NCBI GenBank assembly: GCA_001515955.1
Contig: LOES01000123.1
Location: forward strand, 1 to 6,493
Direction of reading: 5' to 3'
Length of the DNA stretch: 6,493 nt
DNA from: Clostridia bacterium BRH_c25
Lineage (GTDB): Bacteria > Bacillota_A > Clostridia > Lutisporales > Lutisporaceae
The translations under genes were made by a program, and so were the position numbers. Position 1 is the first letter of the stretch. Each line of letters starts with the position of its first letter. The notes below the pieces were generated by a model. That model did no database searches and was not told the origin of the DNA. It saw only the letters and a list, made by a program, of their open reading frames with translations. This document shows, piece after piece, positions 1-5,516 of this stretch.

Positions 1-1
1 A

Positions 2-307
2 GGCGAGGGCTATACCAGGGAAGACCATCCGGATGTTGCCAACCAGGTGTTTTCCGCATATTCTCATGTTCAGGATGTAAGATCACTGGCGCAGGTAATT
101 GGTGAGGATGACATCTCTGATATGGATAAAAAGTATATGGAATTCGGAAGACAATTTGAGCAGAAGTTTCTCAACCAGGGCTTTGAGGGAAACAGGGATA
201 TGCTTGAGACACTGGATACTATGTGGGAGCTGCTGAAAGTGCTTCCAAGAGCAGAGCTTGACAGGATCAAGCCGGAGCTGTTTGAAAAGTACTATCACAA
301 GAGGTAA
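2..307 (+). CDS. atpB: V-type ATP synthase subunit B, C-terminal part (5' end outside window)
   Basis: The frame is open from the window edge and encodes the last 101 residues of the non-catalytic nucleotide-binding subunit B of the V/A-type rotary ATPase. B alternates with catalytic subunit A in the cytoplasmic V1 hexamer, which couples ATP synthesis or hydrolysis to H+ or Na+ flow. The visible part starts with GEGYTREDHPDVANQ, a typical B-subunit segment near the end of the nucleotide-binding domain. It continues through the all-helical C-terminal domain, including MDKKYMEFG and the FLNQGF stretch, and ends in a basic YYHKR tail. An in-frame GTG at 47 is internal and is not the start. The subunit D gene follows with no gap, in the usual B-D order at the end of such operons. 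Family assignment is secure; H+ versus Na+ specificity cannot be told from this subunit. Confidence 0.93.
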   Translation, partial: GEGYTREDHPDVANQVFSAYSHVQDVRSLAQVIGEDDISDMDKKYMEFGRQFEQKFLNQGFEGNRDMLETLDTMWELLKVLPRAELDRIKPELFEKYYHKR

Positions 308-312
308 TGGAA

Positions 313-942
313 ATGATAGAAATCAGTTACACCAAAACCAGCCTGATGGCCGCCCGGAACTCCCTTGAGCTTTCTTTGAAGGGTTTTGAACTGCTGGACA
401 AAAAAAGGAACGTACTCATTATGACAATGATGGGCTTTATTGAAAAGGCAGAAGTGATTCAGAAGAAGGTAGCTGTAATATTCGATGATGCATATGAAGC
501 ATTGCAGACTGCTAATATCACAATGGGTATAAGCAATGTAGAGCAAATTGCACAGTCAATATCTGAAGCGTCGGGCTTTGAAGTGCTGGATAAAAGCATT
601 ATGGGGGTTGAAATACCCGAGATAAAGCATGAAGAAGATAGGCTTACTCACCACTACAGCTTTTATCATACAAACACGGCTCTTGATGTGGCTATGCAGA
701 AGTTCCATGAGGTGAAGCTGCTGCTTTATGAGCTTTCGGAAGTGGAGGATTCTGTTTATAAGCTGGCAATGGAAGTTAAGAGGACACAAAAAAGGGCAAA
801 TGCCCTGCAGAATATTCAGATACCAAGATATAGGGAAATGGTGGGCAAGATACTGGAAGTGCTGGAGGAGCGTGAAAGAGAAGACTTCTTCAGGCTGAAG
901 GTGGTAAAGAAAAAGGGAGAAAAGAAAGCTACCGGAAAATAG
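313..942 (+). CDS. atpD: V-type ATP synthase subunit D (central rotor stalk)
   Basis: This encodes about 209 residues of subunit D, the long coiled-coil rotor shaft that turns inside the A3B3 head and links it to the membrane ring. The start fits the family (ISYTKTSLMAARNSLELS, then GFELLDKKRNVLI). The N-terminal helix is followed by a central variable part, and a C-terminal helix (about residues 135-195) is rich in E, K and L and contains the RTQKRANALQN motif typical of subunit D. The end is a lysine-rich tail. I chose ATG 313 because GAGG at 301-304 lies 8 nt upstream. ATG 307 overlaps the subunit B stop by one base but would leave only a 2-nt SD spacing. Length matches the family (about 200-220). 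D appears to be the last gene of the operon, since the next gene is convergent. Confidence 0.93.
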   Translation: MIEISYTKTSLMAARNSLELSLKGFELLDKKRNVLIMTMMGFIEKAEVIQKKVAVIFDDAYEALQTANITMGISNVEQIAQSISEASGFEVLDKSIMGVEIPEIKHEEDRLTHHYSFYHTNTALDVAMQKFHEVKLLLYELSEVEDSVYKLAMEVKRTQKRANALQNIQIPRYREMVGKILEVLEEREREDFFRLKVVKKKGEKKATGK

Positions 943-1036
943 ATGCGAGATACGAGATTCTAGATTCGAGGTTTTAAGCAAAGGCTTCGAAGCCTTGCAT
1001 GGGTTCTCGTATCTCGCATCTCGCATCTCGTATCTG
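942..1036. repeat. Heptanucleotide repeat block with long inverted arms
   Basis: On the left, from 942, four 7-bp units run head to tail: GATGCGA, GATACGA, GATTCTA, GATTCGA. On the right, from 1006, four units run CTCGTAT, CTCGCAT, CTCGCAT, CTCGTAT. The right array is the reverse complement type of the left, and 942-956 pairs perfectly with 1006-1020 (15 bp). Between them is a 16-bp perfect palindrome, AAGGCTTCGAAGCCTT (981-996). The block fills the gap between the convergent subunit D and hcp genes and begins on the last base of the atpD stop codon. It may act as a bidirectional terminator or mRNA 3' barrier, but neither strand shows a clear U-tract after the stem. Translated, it gives the RDARYE-type repeats often seen in spurious proteins. 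Confidence 0.85.
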
Positions 1037-1038
1037 TT

Positions 1039-2328
1039 TTATCCTAACATCTTTTCCAGGTCTGCTTTTGCGTTTCCGCTTATAAGCTGGAGATTGAAGT
1101 TCTTCTGAAGCACTTCCACTATGTTGGATGTGAACCATTCTGGAGCTTTTGGCCCTATATGGATATTCTTCACACCCAGGTGAAGGAGTCCAAGAAGAAT
1201 TGCTACTGCCTTCTGCTCGAACCATGAGAGCACTATGCTCAAAGGAAGGTCATTCACAGAGCAGTTGAAGGCTTCTGCCAGAGCCAGGGCAATTTTTACC
1301 GCTGAGCCGGAGTTGTTGCATTGGCCCAGATCTATATATCTTGGAATGCTTGTGCCCGGTACTGTTCCGAAGTCATGGTCATTGAACCTGAACTTTCCGC
1401 AGGAAGTAGTCAGGAGTACGCAGTCCGTCGGAAGGGAAAGAGCAAGCTCTCTGAAATAATCTCTGCCCTTTGTAGGAGCATCACAGCCTGCGATAACAAA
1501 GAACCTTCTGATCTTGCCGGTTTTTACAGCTTCAATTATTTCCGGAGCTATCGAAAGCACAGTCTGATGATGGAAGCCTGTAATCAGGGTCTTATCCGAT
1601 TCAATCATAACTTTGGGCAGTGAAAGGGCTCTCTCTATAAGTGGTGAGAAGTCTTCATTCACTATCTTCCGTGCACCCTCCACTCCTGCTGTGCCATAAG
1701 TGAAGAACCTGTCTGTATATGTACCTTTAACAGGCATAAGGCAGTTTGTGGTTCCAAGTATCGCTCCCGGGAATTCCTCGAAGAGCTTTCTCTGGTCATA
1801 CCAGGCTTTTCCTACATTACCCTTCAGATGACTGTATTTCTTAAGCTCAGGATACCCATGGGCAGGAAGCATTTCAGAGTGAGTGTAAATATTGATCCCT
1901 TTTCCTTCAGTCTGCTTGAGAAGCTCTTCCAAAGCATAAAGGTTGTGGCCAGTAACAAGTATGCTGTGGCCTTCGATCTTATCCTGGGATACGATTATGG
2001 GGGTAGGTATTCCCAGCCTTGATGTATGTGCGTTATCCAAGAGCTCCATTACCTTGACTGCAGCGGAGCCTACTTTGAGCACCATTTCAATATGCTCCTG
2101 CAGATTGAAATTGGAGTTGGTAAGGCTCATATAAAGTGCTTCATGGGTTATGCCGTCGACCTCCGGATCGACGCAGCCCATTTCTCTTGCATGGGTGGCA
2201 TAGGCAGCTATACCCTTCAAGCCGAATATCATTGTATCTTGTAGTGCGGCTATGTCCTCATTCTTTCCGCATACGCCTATTTTTGTACAACCAACCTGGG
2301 GGGTTTGTTCACACTGATTACAGAACAT
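1039..2328 (-). CDS. hcp: Hybrid cluster protein (hydroxylamine reductase), short form
   Basis: The 429-residue protein is a cytoplasmic Fe-S enzyme. Members reduce hydroxylamine to ammonia in vitro and act in nitric oxide / nitrosative stress handling. The N-terminal cluster motif is C3-X2-C6-X7-C14-X5-C20. All ligands expected for the hybrid Fe-S-O cluster are present by alignment to the known Desulfovibrio protein: H128, E152, C196, C282 (the persulfide position, in AGCDAP), C310, C337, and E371/K373 in WFEQKAV. At 429 rather than about 550 residues, it lacks most of one N-terminal helical bundle insertion, as in the short Hcp class of archaea and thermophiles. ATG 2328 is preceded by AAGGAGG (complement of 2336-2342) at 7 nt. 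It is monocistronic and divergent from the membrane-protein gene at 2622. Regulation by a Crp/Fnr-family activator is likely (see 2402-2417). No separate hcr reductase gene is visible. Confidence 0.96.
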   Translation of the reverse strand: MFCNQCEQTPQVGCTKIGVCGKNEDIAALQDTMIFGLKGIAAYATHAREMGCVDPEVDGITHEALYMSLTNSNFNLQEHIEMVLKVGSAAVKVMELLDNAHTSRLGIPTPIIVSQDKIEGHSILVTGHNLYALEELLKQTEGKGINIYTHSEMLPAHGYPELKKYSHLKGNVGKAWYDQRKLFEEFPGAILGTTNCLMPVKGTYTDRFFTYGTAGVEGARKIVNEDFSPLIERALSLPKVMIESDKTLITGFHHQTVLSIAPEIIEAVKTGKIRRFFVIAGCDAPTKGRDYFRELALSLPTDCVLLTTSCGKFRFNDHDFGTVPGTSIPRYIDLGQCNNSGSAVKIALALAEAFNCSVNDLPLSIVLSWFEQKAVAILLGLLHLGVKNIHIGPKAPEWFTSNIVEVLQKNFNLQLISGNAKADLEKMLG

Positions 2329-2335
2329 ATAATTT

Positions 2336-2342
2336 CCTCCTT
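2336..2342 (-). promoter_or_regulatory. hcp ribosome binding site
   Basis: The minus strand reads AAGGAGG, a near-full match to the anti-SD sequence, 7 nt before the hcp ATG. It fixes the start at 2328. Confidence 0.9.
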
Positions 2343-2374
2343 AAAATATAATGTCATAAATGGTCTATAGTTGG

Positions 2375-2380
2375 ATTCTA
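2375..2380 (-). promoter_or_regulatory. hcp promoter -10 box
   Basis: The minus strand reads TAGAAT (5/6 to TATAAT). It predicts a transcription start near 2368 and a 5' UTR of about 40 nt. The -35 region (complement of 2398-2403, CATCCA) has no resemblance to TTGACA, as expected for an activator-dependent promoter. TATAGA a few bases downstream is an alternative -10, but it would not give the exact activator spacing. Confidence 0.6.
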
Positions 2381-2401
2381 CAGGAAAAAGGTTTTCTTGG
2401 A

Positions 2402-2417
2402 TGTGATATAAATCACA
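2402..2417 (-). promoter_or_regulatory. Crp/Fnr-family operator upstream of hcp
   Basis: TGTGAT, four bases (ATAA), ATCACA: a perfect 6-bp dyad that also matches the Crp-type consensus TGTGA-N6-TCACA exactly. Its centre (2409.5) lies 41.5 bp upstream of the start predicted from the TAGAAT box, the classic class II activator position. Crp/Fnr-family regulators of hcp (HcpR, Fnr and relatives) are known in several anaerobes; which protein binds here cannot be seen, because no regulator gene is in the window. Confidence 0.75.
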
Positions 2418-2470
2418 CAATCGGATGACAATAATCAAACAGACTTTATTTGGGATTCCTATTTTGTCCT

Positions 2471-2498
2471 GTTGCGCGTTACGCGTTTCGGGTTACGC
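2471..2498. repeat. Second heptanucleotide array (GTTACGC type)
   Basis: Four 7-bp units lie head to tail: GTTGCGC, GTTACGC, GTTTCGG, GTTACGC. GTTACGCGT occurs exactly twice, 14 bp apart (2478-2486 and 2492-2500). The array is GC-rich in an A/T-rich spacer between the divergent hcp and 2622 genes. The unit differs from that of the 942-1036 block but has the same period. I see no gene or RNA signal in it. Confidence 0.7.
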
Positions 2499-2553
2499 GT
2501 ATTCAGTATGGCTTTGGAGTAGGGGGGCAATGTGGCGGACATAGCAGTGGCTA

Positions 2554-2582
2554 TTGCTTAAATAGATATGATTAATTATAAT
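2554..2582 (+). promoter_or_regulatory. Promoter of the 2622 membrane-protein gene
   Basis: TTGCTT (2554-2559), a 17-bp spacer, then a perfect TATAAT (2577-2582), giving a start near 2589 and a leader of about 33 nt. A second TATAAT at 2590-2595 has no matching -35 box and is less likely. Confidence 0.65.
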
Positions 2583-2621
2583 AGAATAGTATAATTAAGA
2601 ATTACTGAGGAGGATAAGCCT

Positions 2622-3155
2622 GTGATTGAATATAAAGGCCGCTGGGATGCAATAAAGGGACCTTTGGTAGTACTGTCGATCATAATTGCCATAGTACTTA
2701 TAATATATCTATTCATACCTAAAGGCTTTTTTGCCTATTTTTTTATGGTACTGCTGTTGGTGTTTATACCTCTGACATATAGTGGCCTGGTATTGAAGAT
2801 TACGGCTGATGAAAAGAAAATTGTTGTAGTAAGGCCCTTTACAAGGATGTCAGTCAAGTATGAGGATGTTGCCTTGTGTGCTGTTCATTGTATTGATGAA
2901 GGTAAATATCTTATCTATGCTTTTGTAAAACAGAGATACCGCCGGGGATATACTGTGAAGGGTGTAAGACCGAGGCTTAGCTTTGATGAAGTCGTTAAAA
3001 TGGCATCGAAGGATGAAGATATAAATCTGGATATCAACTTTAACAGAGCAAAAAAGATTCCGGTGTCTTTTGTTGAAAACAGTGAAGAGCTTAAGGACAG
3101 GTTCATGATGGAAGTTGGGAAATATCATGTAAGGATAATGGAGGATAAAGGGTAA
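2622..3155 (+). CDS. Two-TM membrane protein with likely PH-like C-terminal domain, function unknown
   Basis: I do not recognise a named family. The 177-residue protein has a short N-terminus and two hydrophobic segments (about 14-32 and 36-57) separated by a tight FIPKGF turn. A mainly beta-strand soluble part starts at LKITADEKKIVVVRPF and ends in a charged helix with EELKDRFMMEVGKYHV. Two TM helices followed by a strand-rich domain resemble small bacterial PH-domain (YcxB-like) membrane proteins; that is an inference from layout, not a motif match. The start is GTG 2622, with GAGGAGG at 2607-2613 and 8-nt spacing. It has its own promoter and no operon partner, since the next 300 bases are non-coding. 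A 7-bp hairpin without a U-tract lies just after the stop. Confidence 0.85.
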   Translation: MIEYKGRWDAIKGPLVVLSIIIAIVLIIYLFIPKGFFAYFFMVLLLVFIPLTYSGLVLKITADEKKIVVVRPFTRMSVKYEDVALCAVHCIDEGKYLIYAFVKQRYRRGYTVKGVRPRLSFDEVVKMASKDEDINLDINFNRAKKIPVSFVENSEELKDRFMMEVGKYHVRIMEDKG

Positions 3156-3156
3156 A

Positions 3157-3175
3157 AGACTGCACATGGCAGTCT
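3157..3175 (+). other. Hairpin just after the 2622 gene
   Basis: AGACTGC, loop ACATG, GCAGTCT: a perfect 7-bp stem starting 2 nt after the TAA stop. The downstream sequence (GAGGCTACTG) has no U-tract, so it may protect the mRNA 3' end rather than terminate. Confidence 0.5.
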
Positions 3176-3200
3176 GAGGCTACTGACGAAGCAGAAAATT

Positions 3201-3413
3201 GGAGCAGACACGTATAGCCACATATGAGTATACAAAAATTGATGGCACTAACTAACGTAGCCTAAGAAAAACCTAACGTCTTAAAATGGTCGTCCATGAC
3301 CTTTAAGACTTGCTCGGCGTCCATGCCTCGCATACGGTTTTTCTAAGGCCACGTTACTAAGAGCCATTAACAATTTCTGTATAAGCATACTTAGGCTATT
3401 ACATGTCTGCTCC
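3201..3413. repeat. 213-bp imperfect inverted-repeat element with forked tip (candidate structured RNA or MITE)
   Basis: Outer ends match perfectly for 10 bp (GGAGCAGACA at 3201, its complement ending at 3413), and pairing stops abruptly outside them. The arms (3201-3273 and 3336-3413) pair at 62 of 73 left-arm positions, with right-arm bulges near 3399, at 3390 and at 3368-3370. The tip holds two hairpins. The first has GTCTTAAA (3278-3285) paired to 3302-3309, then GGTC (3288-3291) paired to GACC (3298-3301), closing loop GTCCAT. The second has GGC (3316-3318) paired to GCC (3325-3327), closing the same loop GTCCAT. No ORF of note lies inside, there is no transposase, and no convincing target-site duplication flanks it. 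It could be a non-coding RNA, with the minus strand fitting better, or a palindromic mobile element. No clear promoter is visible on either side. Confidence 0.8.
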
Positions 3414-3731
3414 TTAGTTTGTCTTCAATCTGAAAGACTCGTTTGAGTCTTCGGGCTATTGGCAAGCTTTGGGTTAGGTGCTTACTTTTACCCGGCCCTT
3501 CCTGACAGAGTACCGAGTCACTGGAATATCTACGGTCAAATAGACGGATATTCTTCGAGGTTTTTCGGAGCATTCGGGCTGCCGCTAATGAATATTGGTC
3601 TGTATGTTTTATTTTTGATTACACCTTACTTGGATCCAAAGAAGAAAAACTACAAGGCATTTGAAGGTTCCTATTGGATACTTCGAATGGTGATGCACAT
3701 TTTTATGATAGGCTTGCAGCTTGAATATTAA
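3414..3731 (+). pseudogene. Remnant of an SdpI/DUF1648-type membrane protein gene
   Basis: The frame from 3447 reads VFGLLASFGLGAYFYPALP, then DRVPSHWNIYGQIDGYSSRF, AFGLPLMNIGLYVLFLITPY and LDPKKKN. This is the characteristic YP-LPD-VP-HWN-G-DGY block and second TM of DUF1648, the N-terminal domain of SdpI-type immunity/signalling proteins (about 200 residues when intact). No good start exists: TTG 3459 lies inside the first TM segment, an in-frame TGA sits at 3444-3446, and no SD precedes it. Another frame (3418-3450) reads FVFNLKDSFESS, which could be the shifted N-terminus. The protein stops at TAA 3729, early in the third membrane segment; the same frame then stays open for 25 more codons (starting PYNVT) before TAA at 3807. 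A 7-bp hairpin (AAGACTC, GTTT, GAGTCTT; 3434-3451) overlaps the 5' end. It looks truncated and decayed, beginning at the edge of the 3201-3413 element. Confidence 0.6.
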
Positions 3732-3761
3732 CCGTATAATGTTACGTTGGCATATGTGCTG

Positions 3762-3785
3762 AAAGGCATATATGCCTTTGTTTTA
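3762..3785 (+). terminator. Rho-independent terminator
   Basis: A perfect 18-bp palindrome (3762-3779), with stem AAAGGCA/TGCCTTT and TATA as loop, is followed by GTTTTAT. It would end transcription coming through the SdpI-like remnant. Confidence 0.65.
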
Positions 3786-3831
3786 TCGCATCATGCAATG
3801 ATTCGATAAATTGTATTAATTTACATGTAAA
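3783..3831. other. Two further dyads in the spacer
   Basis: TTATCG, C, ATCAT (3783-3794) pairs with ATGAT, T, CGATAA (3798-3809), giving 11 bp with one mismatch and a GCA loop. TTTACATGTAAA (3820-3831) is a perfect 12-bp palindrome and could be an operator for the downstream promoter, about 38 bp upstream of its -10 region. Function unknown. Confidence 0.4.
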
Positions 3832-3868
3832 AATGCAACAAAAATACAACAAGAATCGTCATATTTCA

Positions 3869-3877
3869 TGATATAAT
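3869..3877 (+). promoter_or_regulatory. Extended -10 promoter of the lipoprotein gene
   Basis: TGATATAAT combines the TG extension with a perfect TATAAT at 3872-3877. No good -35 is present, which extended -10 promoters tolerate. The predicted start near 3884 leaves a leader of about 138 nt before ATG 4022. Confidence 0.6.
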
Positions 3878-3883
3878 CAAATT

Positions 3884-4021
3884 ATATAAAAGGCTTCTAT
3901 TAAAGCATTTTAAAAACCAAGGAAGCCTTTTATGAAACTCGCTTACGGGGCATGGCAAATTAAGGTGGAATAGATGCCCCTGCTCGTTACAAAATATATG
4001 TAAAAAAATTGTGAGGTGCCT
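3884..4021 (+). promoter_or_regulatory. Structured leader of the lipoprotein gene with two mini-ORFs
   Basis: Three dyads follow one another: AAAAGGCTTC/GAAGCCTTTT (3888-3897 with 3922-3931, 10 bp perfect), GGGGCAT/ATGCCCC (3947-3953 with 3974-3980), and TTACA/TGTAA (3987-3991 with 3999-4003). A mini-ORF at 3932-3973 encodes MKLAYGAWQIKVE; AAGGAA sits about 8 nt before its ATG. Its TAG is directly followed by ATG 3974, opening MPLLVTKYM (stop 4001-4003). The 5' arm of the second dyad lies inside the first mini-ORF and the 3' arm starts right after its stop, so translation could control folding. It does not match any riboswitch consensus I can recall. The mini-ORFs may be chance or a gene fragment. 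Confidence 0.4.
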
Positions 4022-5512
4022 ATGAAAGGAAAGAAACTTTTTGCTGTAATTATTACGCTTTTATTCGTATTAGTCTTCGCTGTCAGCTGTATGTACAATC
4101 AGGCTGCACCGGCAATAACCCAAAGCCCTATACCTGCTCCGACGGAACAGCTCCTGGGGGCATCTGACCCGGCAGCTTCAGAGAACCCCGAGGTCACAGA
4201 CACAGACATAGAACAGAATATAGCTAAAAATGTAGCGTACATAAGTGCCAGCAAGCTAAGAGTCAGAGAGACTGCCGAAACAGACGCAAAAGTAATGGAC
4301 AATCTGATTAAAGGCACTGCGGTAGAAATAGTTGAAGAAAAAAAGGATGAATCCGGGATATCCTGGTACAAGATCAGCTATGATGGTGTGGCTGAAGGTG
4401 CAGGAGGCTGGATAGCTGCGGAGCATACAGTCAAGGACAGGACAGAGCTTTTGAGCGAATCTCTGAAAGCTCTTGACTTTTCACCACAGGACAAAACCGC
4501 TGAATATCCCGGGAATCCAAGAGTCGAAGCAAGAGGGATATATCTCACAAAATACTCTGCTTCCAATGACAGATTGGACAGGCTTATAGAGATGACAAAA
4601 AGAACTAAAATCAACACTTTTGTCATAGATGTGAAAGATGATAAGGGGCATATGCTTTTTCCGACAAAGGCTGCAGAGAAATACAGTCCTGAAGCCAATA
4701 AATATGTTACGGTGAAGGATATATCGGCGCTGATGAAAAAGCTTAAGGAAAACAACATATATACTATTGCCAGAATAGTTTCTTTCAAGGATCCTACATA
4801 TACAAAACAACATCCTGACAGGGCCATAATATATAAAGACAGTGGAAAACCTTTCACCAACAGTGATGGATTGATTTGGGCATCTGCCTATGACAAGACA
4901 CTCTGGGATTACAATCTGGAAGTATCAAAGGAAGCGGCAGAAGCAGGCTTCAATGAGATACAGTTTGACTACGTAAGGTTCCCTGCATCAAACGGCGGAA
5001 GGCTGGATAAATCTTTGGATTATAGAAGTACCGCAGGAGAATCAAAACCCCAGGCCATACAGGATTATTTAAAACTCGCCCGGGAGAGGCTCTCTCCATT
5101 AAACGTGTATATATCAGCAGATGTATATGGGCTGGTAGGCTCAGTAGCGGATGACATGGCCCTGGGGCAGTACTGGGAGGCAGTGAGCAATGTAGTTGAC
5201 TATATAAGTCCCATGATGTATCCAAGCCACTATGCAAATCAAACTTATGGATTATCAGTTCCTGATGCTTATCCATATGAAACCATATACCATTCCACCA
5301 AGGATTCGGTAGCCCGTAACAAGAATATACAGACACCGGGGATAATAAGACCATGGATACAGGACTTTACAGCACCTTGGGTACCTGGTTATATCAAATA
5401 TTCGGACAAGCAGGTGGAGGATCAGATCAGAGCCCTTGAAGAAAACGGTGTAAAGGAATATCTGCTCTGGAATGCAGGAAACAAGTATTCAGAGGGAGCA
5501 GTAGCGAACTAG
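4022..5512 (+). CDS. Secreted lipoprotein with SH3b domain and DUF4015 glycoside-hydrolase-like domain
   Basis: The 496-residue protein begins with a lipoprotein signal peptide: basic MKGKK, a hydrophobic core, then AVSC with C23 as the lipidated residue. It should be anchored outside the cytoplasmic membrane. Residues about 24-68 are a Pro/Ala/Thr/Glu-rich linker. Residues about 70-136 form a bacterial SH3 domain (YISASKLRVRETAETDAKVM through GGWIAAEHTV), a fold that often binds cell wall. Residues about 168-490 match the DUF4015 putative glycosyl hydrolase TIM barrel: ARGIYLTKYSA, FVIDVKDDKG, FNEIQFDYVRFPA, ISADVYGL, YISPMMYPSHY and the closing EYLLWNAGNKYSEGA. Acidic residues in DVKDD, FDYVRF and SADVYG are candidate catalytic or binding sites. 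A cell-wall or polysaccharide substrate is inferred. ATG 4022 is preferred (GAGG at 4013-4016); GTG 4016, two codons earlier, lies within the SD. Confidence 0.88.
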   Translation: MKGKKLFAVIITLLFVLVFAVSCMYNQAAPAITQSPIPAPTEQLLGASDPAASENPEVTDTDIEQNIAKNVAYISASKLRVRETAETDAKVMDNLIKGTAVEIVEEKKDESGISWYKISYDGVAEGAGGWIAAEHTVKDRTELLSESLKALDFSPQDKTAEYPGNPRVEARGIYLTKYSASNDRLDRLIEMTKRTKINTFVIDVKDDKGHMLFPTKAAEKYSPEANKYVTVKDISALMKKLKENNIYTIARIVSFKDPTYTKQHPDRAIIYKDSGKPFTNSDGLIWASAYDKTLWDYNLEVSKEAAEAGFNEIQFDYVRFPASNGGRLDKSLDYRSTAGESKPQAIQDYLKLARERLSPLNVYISADVYGLVGSVADDMALGQYWEAVSNVVDYISPMMYPSHYANQTYGLSVPDAYPYETIYHSTKDSVARNKNIQTPGIIRPWIQDFTAPWVPGYIKYSDKQVEDQIRALEENGVKEYLLWNAGNKYSEGAVAN

Positions 5513-5516
5513 ATTT

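Noticed and set aside
307..309. ATG 307 as start of subunit D (one-base overlap with the subunit B stop)
   Set aside because: SD spacing would be only 2 nt; ATG 313 has 8 nt and gives the typical N-terminus.
942..1036. CRISPR array
   Set aside because: Units are 7 bp with no spacers; period and size do not fit.
556..1225. Minus-strand frames ending or starting with RDARYE/RDARCE-like peptides
   Set aside because: They are translations of the heptamer repeat block joined to antisense of atpD or another frame of hcp.
3201..3413. Integron attC site or IS200/IS605 end
   Set aside because: No RYYYAAC/GTTRRRY end boxes, no transposase or integrase nearby, and the stem is much longer than those elements use.
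3888..4010. Known riboswitch (preQ1, c-di-GMP, SAM, TPP) in the lipoprotein leader
   Set aside because: The A-rich AAAAACCAAGGA stretch faintly recalls preQ1-I tails, but the required stem-loop is absent and no other class consensus is recognisable.
4378..4860. Open frame of 160 codons on the minus strand inside the lipoprotein gene
   Set aside because: It lies opposite a clearly conserved coding region, has no RBS context and resembles no protein family; a reading shadow.
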